A DNA stretch of 40,206 nucleotides from Gnetum montanum (Eukaryota > Streptophyta > Gnetopsida > Gnetales > Gnetaceae). The DNA lies in the NCBI GenBank assembly GCA_015680685.1, contig MNCI01034636.1, positions 170,500 to 210,705 on the forward strand. Reading direction: 5' to 3'. The position numbers were made by a program, and so were the translations under genes. This document shows, one piece after another, positions 32,887-40,206 of the stretch (its first letter is position 1; every line of letters starts with the position of its first letter). The notes below the pieces were generated by a model that made no database searches, was not told where the DNA came from, and saw only the letters and a list, made by a program, of their open reading frames with translations.

Positions 32887-32891
32887 CATAA
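32887..32891. other. Right copy of possible target duplication CATAA
   Basis: CATAA spans the expected LTR end by two bases, so either the LTR ends at 32886 with a non-canonical end, or the duplication is only partly real. Confidence 0.4.
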
Positions 32892-33389
32892 CTTTAAAAA
32901 CTAAAAATTCATATCCATTTATTTCATAAAAAATTACACCATTATCATGAAAAAATAGCATGAAACCAAAAAACCACTGTGAGCTGGCTAATGGAAAAAT
33001 AAATAGGGAATTATCCATCAGTCAAAATCTAGTGGTTTAACCACCATTCTAACCATCAAACAACAAATTATAACCTATGGTCTCAAAAAGCAAAAAATCC
33101 TAACTATTTTCTTAATAAAAAATGCAGAAGTAATGTTTCTTTTTAAGGAAAAATAGCAAAAATGCATGAAATTACCTAAATCCAAAATTTATAACCTATA
33201 CAAAATTAAATCTAAACACCAAAGCAACATAAAAAACACATAAATCCCACCAAAAAATAGTGTAGGATTTTCTCAAAATTTAACTTTAATTGCTACAACA
33301 ACCTAGACCTAGAACAACACCCAATTTCTACACTGGGAAAATAACAAAAACACTCAAAAAGCATATAAAAATAGCCAAGAATAGTGCAC
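32892..33389 (-). other. Right part of intron 1 of the antisense gene, no gene
   Basis: AT-rich, no coding signal. On the minus strand it follows donor GTGCAC at 33389. Confidence 0.45.
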
Positions 33390-33511
33390 CTAGGGGTGAT
33401 TGTAGCACATATTTGCTCAATGATTGGACATTGTAGATGGGAGAGGCCCTTGGCTACTACATCAGCATCCTCCAGGGCAGGGTTCTTACTAGTGTTGGCC
33501 TTTCTTTGCAT
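33390..33511 (-). pseudogene. Antisense gene, exon 1 with start codon
   Basis: It starts at ATG 33511 and reads MQRKANTSKNPALEDADVV, then CPIIEQICATITP. It has no stop and ends at AG before GTGCAC (donor GT). Its 122 nt leave two bases, which the first base of exon 2 completes as AGG. Sequence upstream on the minus strand (33512-33790) is partly open in another frame but need not be translated. Confidence 0.5.
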
Positions 33512-35955
33512 GGTGATGGGCAATAGTGTGACCTTTAGAAACCTCTAAAATCTTCAAAAATCTTGGTGGTAGAGAGGTCCTTGGTGGAACCTCCATCAAC
33601 AATTCTAGGAATTGATGGGATTTGTGCTCTAAATATCTACTAGAGCTCTGAACTAGTGTGCTACCACAAAGAAGAATGATTTGTGCAAGTGATTGTTGGT
33701 AAAAACAACAATAAAAACCAACCTTCAACCTAGGTGCTTTCTTTGAAATTTCCATTTCCAAGTTCATGCACTGAAACTCATGTTTCATTAATATTCAAAG
33801 GAGGGAATGTTCTAACAATGCTATGATGGTGGTAGTTTCAAAAATTCAAATCAAAATTTGAATTTGGGTGGCCTCACTAGGTGCCTCAAAAGAAAAGTGG
33901 GTTGAAAACCTAGGAACCTCCTTTATGCTGGGGTTTAATCCCCTTTAAACCTTAAAGAATATTTTTCAACCTCATACCCCCCTCACCCACACTAGGCAAC
34001 ATGCATCCAACATGGATCCTAACCTTCCATGCTTAAAACAAGAATACCTATACATGTCCTACCATATTTAATAGCTAGAATTGACACTAGCAAACACCAA
34101 GTCCTGATACAGGCTAGAACTCTTCATGATACTTACCACTTTGGGTAGCAATGCTAAGTAAGGGTCCATCCATGATAGCCAACATTACTCAAGGGGAATA
34201 ACATACACATCCATAAACCAAATTTCAATTTGACCTCAAAATTAACCAACAAAGCTTAAAACCCTATTAGAAGCCCCCAATAGCTCTGAAACCTTGTAAA
34301 ATCCAATCAAAAGTGGGAAAACCCTTCAAATCTAGTGGAGCAATGCTGGGGGGGCACCTCATCCATGTTGGCCAATGTGGACCTAGCATGGTTGGATGGG
34401 GTATAACTACAAAATACCAAAATTAACCTTTTAGATGACATATTTTAGCCTTACACCTCTCTTTATCCTGGTTTAGCCAAAAATCAATAAAATAAAAGTT
34501 AAAATTAATGTCAAACACCATCCCCATGCTAGGGAACCCTCCACCCATGTTGGCCAATGTGCATGCCTTAGAGATTATCCATTAAAACAAATTAACACAC
34601 TAAAATATCCTTAAATTATACCCCTATGACCTTAAAACTCTGCTAGAGCCTACAAGAGCCATCAAAGAATAGGTCAAAAATGGTAAAAATATATCATCCC
34701 CCCTCCATCCATGCTAGAGCCATATTGGCCAGTGTGGCTTAAGGGGGATGATTGCAAAAAATACCAAAAGGCCTTTAAAATTATTAATTTTGCTGCCAAA
34801 TCTTAGCCATCGATGTTTGCAACCCTAGGAGCTTGAATGCTTGGTCAAGTTGATGCTAGAACCTACTAGAACTTAATATTCCATGGTAGCCATGTTGGCG
34901 AAGGATAGAGCCATGCTAGCTAGCATGGCTCCAGTGTGGGTAAAGTTCTTTACCACTTTTGGTAATACTTTGACATACCAAAAATGCTAAAACTTAGCCC
35001 AGTAATGTCTAGAACCCCAAAACCTTAAACTAATAATCATTCAATCTTGTTTCAACCATAAAACGTCATCAGACCTCCTCACCCACACTAAAGAAACACT
35101 GCCTACATGGCTAAGGGGGGTATAACCCTATCATTGTCCAAATGATCATCAAACATGATTAGTTTTAAGCCTAAACCTTAAACATCACTGCTAGCAACCC
35201 TAGAATCTTTAAACCTAGTCAACTTTTCTCTAAAACCATCCAAGAACAAAAAATAAAAATTATCCACTCTAAAGGGTACTAGAGTCACATTGGCCAGTGT
35301 GGCCCCAATGTGGATGACATCCCTAATAATATTTTAGTAGCATAACACCCATCAAATAGCCTTAAAACTTAACTATGGGAGCATACAACTACAAACCCTA
35401 GATTTGGCTATAATTTTGACCTTATTTTGACCCTACAACCATCCAAATTTGGGATATCTATGTTGAGCTATCCCCCCCCCCCCCCCNAGGAGATAAGACC
35501 TTAAAACCTACTTTAATTACAAGTTTTGACCTCCAAAAAGATCAATTTTGACCAATGTGATCTTGTGCTATTTTGGGAAATCCATAGAACACCAAGTTCA
35601 ACCCTTTTGATGCCATGAATTCAATTTTCATTGGTAGCCACACTAGGGCCACACTAGCTGACGTTTCTCTAGCATGGATGGTAGTACCAAAATTTATTTG
35701 TGACTTCCAAAGGTTCAAATCGACATCAGAATTGATAAAACTTCTTTCCCAACACACTGTGCTAGCCATACAGGCCATCAAGAGTCAAAAAATCAACCTA
35801 GAAAACTACATGACCATCCTATCCATGTTGGGTGTCACCCCACCCACACTGGGTAGCGTTGCTCTAGCATGGGTCTAGCGTGGATGCCCAGAAAAACCTC
35901 ATTTTTTACCTAAAATAGCCTTAAAGAAACCTCCATAGGTGCCAAAACTCACTTT
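33512..35955. other. H spacer upstream of the antisense gene, dispersed ATGYTGGCCA words
   Basis: No credible gene was found. The minus strand at 33512-33790 is open in two frames and could be 5' untranslated or first-exon sequence of the antisense gene. From 33950 to 35900 words such as ATGTTGGCCAATGTGG, CATATTGGCCAGTGTGG and ATGCTAGCTAGCATGG recur every 150-400 bases, too degenerate for a tandem array. Similar words occur in the A LTR (9480-9720). A run of C at 35472-35486 ends in an undetermined base at 35487. Confidence 0.4.
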
Positions 35956-35959
35956 TCAA

Positions 35960-36640
35960 CATTATAGCCCCTTACCATGGTCCACTAAGGCCTAAAACTA
36001 GCAACATCTAACCGTTTTTAACAAATATTAGCCTTTTTTTATCACACATTTTTCACCTTGGTTGATTTGACCTTGGCTCATGGTGTTTCAACCTATTTTG
36101 ACCTTGTTAAATATTGTTGACCTTTACTATTATTAGTTGACCTCATTCAACTCCTACATAACTTTAGTCTCATCATATCTACCTTATTTTCTTTGTTGTG
36201 GCCTCCTTTGATCCTTGTTAAGCCTTTGATTGGAGTTATATGATGGGGTTTGACCATCGTTTAACACCATGTAACCATGGCCTACCAAGACCTTAAACTA
36301 GCAACATGGCCTGCTAAGGCCTAAAACTAGTAAAAATGGAACCTCAATCAACCACATTTGACCTTATTTTTTATACTTTCATTATGCTTCAACTTTTTTT
36401 TAATATTTTTTGACCTTTCTTTAACCTTATGTGGCCTTTATTTCATCTTATTTATCTTCACCTACCTTTTATAGCCTTGGTTGACCTTATTTGCATTTTT
36501 TTGACATTAAAATAGCATATGCTTGCATATTTACTAAAATATTTTATACCATTTTGGCATTATTTACTCATTTGACCCAGGTTCCACTTAATGTGCTTAT
36601 GGTTGACATGTAGGACTAGAGTATGAGTGCCTAGGAGCAA
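35960..36640 (+). other. Right end of the H pro-pol spacer, with TAAACTAGCAA motifs
   Basis: GGCCTAAAACTAGCAACAT occurs at about 35989. GACCTTAAACTAGCAACATGG and GGCCTAAAACTAGTAAAAATGG occur at about 36285-36340. Each follows CCATGG, CTAAGG or CCAAGA. They match the left spacer end at 13500-13640. There is no coding frame. Confidence 0.6.
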
Positions 36641-39600
36641 ATCAATTTACCTTTGAGTCTAAGTGGGCCCCATGGTGATGTTGAATGGTATATTGATCCT
36701 AATTACCTAGATCTTGAGCTTGATATCCTTGGTGACTACATAGCTTCTATAGAGAAAACTCTAGAATGTCCTAAAAACTTGGTTAGATCCCTTAACCTAG
36801 ACACTGGCAATATTACTTAAGACTCTCTAGTTGAGGCTCCTATTATGACACAATGTGGTGAGGAGAAAACACTAAAACTAAGTTTCTCATTGGAACCTCC
36901 ATAGGCTCAAGACATCACCAAGGCCCTACAAGACAACATTAAGGTATTTTCTTGATCATAAGAAGATATCTAAGGTCTCAACCGATGTTTATTCTATCAT
37001 AATATCATACTTGATCATAGCATTAAACCAATTAAGCAAAAGGTTCTTAAGATTAGACTTGATTTGGCCCTACCAATTTGTGATAAAATCACAAAACTAT
37101 ACCAAGCTAGTTTCATTAGGGCTATTGATTATGCAAAATGGGTGTCCAACATAGTGGTACTCCCTAAGAAAAATGGGAGCATACATATTTGCATACATTT
37201 CTAAGATCTAAATAAGGAGACTATCAAAGATGATTTTCCTTTTTCTAGTATTGATCAACATATCAATAGTATGGCTAATCATGCCTTAGTATTTTTTTTA
37301 TGGATGAGTTCTTGAGATATAGCCAAATTAGGAATAACCTAAAGCATCAACTTAGTACAACCTTCATGACCCCTTAGGGTAACTTTTGTTTCACTATGAT
37401 GCCCTTTGGCCTAAAGAACAAAGGAGCAACCTACCAAAGAGCTATGACATATATCTTTAGTGATTATATGCTAGGTTTACTCAATGATTACATAGATGAT
37501 ATAGCTGTTAAGTCCAAAGTGGCCAACAACTATGCATGTGACCTTAACCTTGTGCTTAAATAATGCCTTAAGTATGATCTTAGGCTTAATTCAAAAAAAT
37601 TATATCTTTGATGTCAAAACTAGTAAGATGCTTGGTTGTATAGTATCTGAAGTTGGGATACATGTCGATCCTAACAAGGTTAAAGCCATATCCAACTTGG
37701 TAGCACCAACTAATCTTAAATAGCTTTGGGGACTACAAGGTAGATTACAATTTATCTATAGTTCATCACTAGGCTTACAAATAAGCTACAACCCATGCAA
37801 CACTTTCTTAAGAAAGGAATTCACTATGAGTGGACGGCTCAATGCTAGAGAGCCTTTGAAAACCTAAGCAAGAATTGGCACAACTATTGATGAGCTATCC
37901 ACAATAGAACAACAAACCATTTTACATATACTTTACTATCTCTAACATGTCCATTTTCTCTCTACTCTATCAGAAATGAGATGATGGGGTAGAGTTGCCA
38001 ATATACTACCTTAGCCATGCATTGATTGCCTATGAGAGCTGATACGTTGAAGTAGAGAAGCATTGTCTAGAACTAGTCTTCTCATTGAAGAAGTGGATAC
38101 GCGACCTCTTTAGGAGCTAGGACAATGTCATTTGCAAAGATAACATACTCAAAGCCATAATGACCAATATCTATGAAAGTAGCAGTATAGCCCATCAGAA
38201 AGCCATAATGGTGGATTTTAACCTTCATTATGTTTCTCAAAGATCAACAAAAGGTCAAGCTATAGCTTCAAAACCACTTTACTAGTTGATGACCATGCAA
38301 CTATTAAGCCTGAATTCCCCAACAAACATGTCAACATTGTTAGCCAAGTGCCTAAGGGCTATTAGGCTATCATGAACTTCGATGGAGCTTTAACTATCCA
38401 TGGGGTGAGTGCCACTGCCCTTATAACATTTCCATTTGGTGAAATTCAATTCCTTGCTTACCGATTCAAGTTCCCATGAATCAACAATGTAATGGAGTAT
38501 GATGGTTTAATTAAGGAAATGATGATAGCTCATGACCAAGGAATAAAATTTTTAATGATCAAAGGTGATTCATAACTTGTGGTCAATCAAGTAACTAAGG
38601 TTTATACATGTAAAGCCAAACATTTGCAATCTTACTGTGACCTAGGAAAGAAATTGATACAACAATGTAACGACATTCATATCCAACATGTACCCTGAAC
38701 TGGAAACATCATAGTCAATGCCATTGCAACCTTATCTCTCAATGGGATACCTAATGTATTTAGCAAATTACCTTCCTTAACTATGAATTGTGCTATTTCC
38801 ATCACACAAGATGCTAAAGATAACTCCATAGCAGTAGTTAATACTACTCTTGCAAAAGAGAGGTATAATGATATCAAGTTTTACCTCATGCATGGTGAGC
38901 CTTTAAAAAGCTTGACTGCTTCTCAAAAGGACAAGTACAAAAATGATCAAAACACTATTTCATAGTAGGTGATAACACATTATGTCAAAGATCCTATGAT
39001 GGCATATTGTTATAGTACTTGGGAAAAACTGAAGCCCACATGGTCCTAGAGCATATTCACAAGGGTGAATGTGGGGGACATATAGGACTAGAGCCATGGC
39101 CACAAAGATTAGATGATTAGACTATTGTTAGCCCTGTATGGAAAGCAACTACCTATAGAAGTTCGAAACTTGTGACACTTTCCAATGATATAGCAACCTA
39201 ATACATGTACCATTGAGCAAGTTACATACTACTCAGATAACTTGATGATTTCAACAGTGGGAATTGGATATCATTAGACATATAACACCTAAGTCTTTCA
39301 CAAGGCATAGCTTTATCATTACTACAACTGAATACTTTATCAAGTGGGTTGAAGTTATTCCTATAAGGAATACAACTTCTCAACAAGTTTATAAATTCAT
39401 ATTAGATAACATAGTAGCCTATTTTGACATACCTATGACCAGAGTCATAGATAATGAGCCATGGTTTAGTAGCCAAGAAACAAAGAACTTTTGTCATGAC
39501 CTACACATTAAGCATTTCTTCTCATCACCATATTACCCTCAAGCTAATGGGAAAGCCAAAGCAAGCAATGAGGCCATCATGAACTTGCTCAAGAAGATGC

Positions 39601-40098
39601 TAAATAATAGCAAACACAGGTGGCATGAGCAGCTTGTCCATGCACTTTCGGCTGATCAAACAATGTTTTGTGCAGCAACTGATGTAACCTCATATAGCCT
39701 AGTTTATGGTTTTGAAGTTGTTTTACCTCTTAAATTGTAGGTGCCATTGCTCCAAGTAGCCCTATTAGACTTCATCAACAATGAACAAAACGAGTTGCAC
39801 ACCATGGATCTAGACTTGATGAAAGAGCAACAAGTGTAAACACTTGCTCACATTGAGCAATATCAGAAGAGGAAAAAATAGCAACACCACCATAACCTAA
39901 ATAAGCACAAGATCAAAGAAGGAGACCTAGTCCTCAAAGCTATCTGCGAGCATGCAGACAAATTCTCAGCCAACTAGGAAGGATCTTTCTTGGTCACTAA
40001 GGCCTATGGCAATAGAGCCTTCAGGATAGCAGATGTGGATGGGAATGAGCTAGCCAATCCAATCAATCATTCCTACCTAAAGCCTTATTACATGTAGC
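36640..40098 (+). pseudogene. pol: Pol of Tat-like element H: RT, RNase H, second RNase H, integrase
   Basis: Domain order is pre-RT, RT, RNase H, archaeal-type RNase H, integrase, C-terminal domain, which defines the Tat lineage of plant Ty3/gypsy. RT (36990-37740) has FMDEFLRYSQI, MPFGLKNKGATYQRAM and YIDD at 37489-37500. RNase H (37830-38300) has PIYYLSHALIAYES. The second RNase H (38370-38800) keeps its three acids: Asp 38381, Glu 38495 and Asp 38567. Integrase has HKGECGGHIG near 39058, Asp 39267, Asp 39450, and Lys at 39558 where the catalytic Glu should be. The C-terminal part ends with NHSYLKPYY near 40085. Some fifteen stops and several frameshifts make it inactive. Confidence 0.88.
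39264..39740 (+). pseudogene. Integrase core of H, longest intact pol block
   Basis: This 158-codon open stretch covers the RNase-H-fold core. It has LDIIRHITP, TEYFIKWVEVIP, RVIDNEPWF and YYPQANGKAKASNEAIM. Other family members have NG-x-AE-x-N at the last site; here the E is K (AAA at 39558-39560), a single G-to-A change that removes catalysis. Integrase would insert element DNA into chromosomes. Confidence 0.88.
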
Positions 40099-40206
40099 CC
40101 ATAAGAACCAATAATTAACATCAACAATCTCGTCAACTAATGACAAGCAATCCTACATGACCTCTTTCCATCTTTTTCATAACAAAAAAAACTATGAAAC
40201 TTTGTA
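40099..40206 (+). other. Start of the H 3' untranslated region
   Basis: It follows the last recognisable integrase codons and a TAG near 40096. No polypurine tract or LTR start is seen before the window ends. Confidence 0.5.

Larger units (their letters stand above)
18712..32888 (-). mobile_element. Element B: complete LTR retrotransposon with a caulimovirid in place of pol
   Basis: Two direct repeats of about 1.4 kb (18712-20135 and 31418-32888) bound it. Orientation is minus: TATA boxes in both repeats read on that strand, a primer site lies just inside the right repeat, and a polypurine tract lies just inside the left one. CATAA occurs at 18707-18711 and 32887-32891, fitting a 5-bp target duplication, though the right copy overlaps the expected CA by two bases. 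The interior reads leader repeats, gag, pro, linker, pararetroviral polyprotein, 3' UTR. No RT-RNase H-integrase of its own was found. Over about 140 bp of LTR I counted some 15 differences between copies, mostly transitions, so the insertion is old. Confidence 0.8.
31418..32888 (-). repeat. 5' LTR of element B (1471 bp)
   Basis: On the minus strand it starts TGTAAAACACC and ends GACGTCACA, five bases from the primer site. It holds the same order of parts as the 3' LTR: a 47-bp repeat array at about 32815-32285, a TATA box at 32169-32181, then R/U5. It is longer than the 3' copy mainly because of array changes and a run of 16 C at 32132-32147 where the other LTR has CTCC-type sequence. Confidence 0.85.
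13963..33511 (-). pseudogene. Spliced antisense gene between pro and pol of H (seven exons, interrupted)
   Basis: A minus-strand gene with plausible splice sites runs from ATG at 33511 to a stop at 13963, opposite to H. Proposed exons are 33390-33511, 17537-17802, 15670-16645, 15324-15504, 15093-15230, 14138-14960 and 13963-14033. Reading phase is kept across introns 1, 2 and 5 and at the exon 4/5 join, which chance would rarely give. Element B lies in intron 1 and the mini LTR element in intron 2, so both arrived without cutting an exon. The exons carry in-frame stops (TAG/TGA at likely Gln/Trp sites) and at least two frameshifts, so it is a pseudogene. I do not recognise the product. It could be cargo of H, like the extra ORFs reported in Tat elements, or a host gene trapped by rearrangement. 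Confidence 0.6.

Overview
The window looks like nuclear DNA of a seed plant with a large, transposon-dominated genome. A gymnosperm is my best guess, but the sequence does not prove it. The evidence is layered LTR retrotransposons of the Ty3/gypsy Tat type (gag, protease, RT, two RNase H domains, integrase), plant-type spliced introns, a deletion-derived mini LTR element and an integrated caulimovirid. No functional host gene, rRNA or tRNA gene was found. Almost every reading frame is broken, mostly by TAG/TGA at former Gln and Trp codons, as expected from long-term cytosine methylation and C-to-T decay.

I read the window as one very large plus-strand Tat-like element (called H) that others have landed in. 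H has gag at 10050-12540 (N-terminus missing), protease at about 12590-13130, a spacer at 13131-36640, and pol at 36640-40098. Inside the spacer, on the minus strand, lies a spliced seven-exon pseudogene running from 33511 down to 13963. Its exon 1 and exon 2 are now 15.6 kb apart because element B sits in intron 1. A 0.66 kb mini LTR element (16671-17332) sits in its intron 2.

Element B (18712-32888, minus strand, about 14.2 kb) is bounded by two LTRs of about 1.4 kb (31418-32888 is the 5' LTR, 18712-20135 the 3' LTR). It has a primer binding site matching a tRNA 3' end, a polypurine tract, and CATAA at both outer edges. Reading along the minus strand it holds an 87-bp repeat leader, gag, protease and a repeat-filled linker. 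Where RT, RNase H and integrase should follow, it has instead a decayed caulimovirid (pararetrovirus) polyprotein: tRNA-Met primer site, movement protein, coat protein with zinc knuckle, aspartic protease and the first part of RT. The polyprotein has about 20 in-frame stops and several frameshifts and ends after the first RT motifs, so it cannot be functional.

Element A (minus strand, about 3149-10021) is a relative of H and B that appears to have inserted in the gag N-terminal region of H. Its 5' LTR is at 8586-10021, its primer site at 8561-8579, and its gag remnant at 3149-4800. Its leader is interrupted by a plus-strand, promoter-bearing segment (about 5990-8510) that contains a 36-copy, 21-bp tandem array. 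Its gag is cut at the left by a plus-strand non-autonomous LTR element (1-3148) carrying a protein that resembles plant transposon-associated ORFs.

The points most worth checking are the caulimovirid lying in place of pol inside a bounded LTR element, the spliced antisense gene between pro and pol of H, and a 26-bp motif ending in TAAACTAGCAA that recurs in the same orientation relative to each element.
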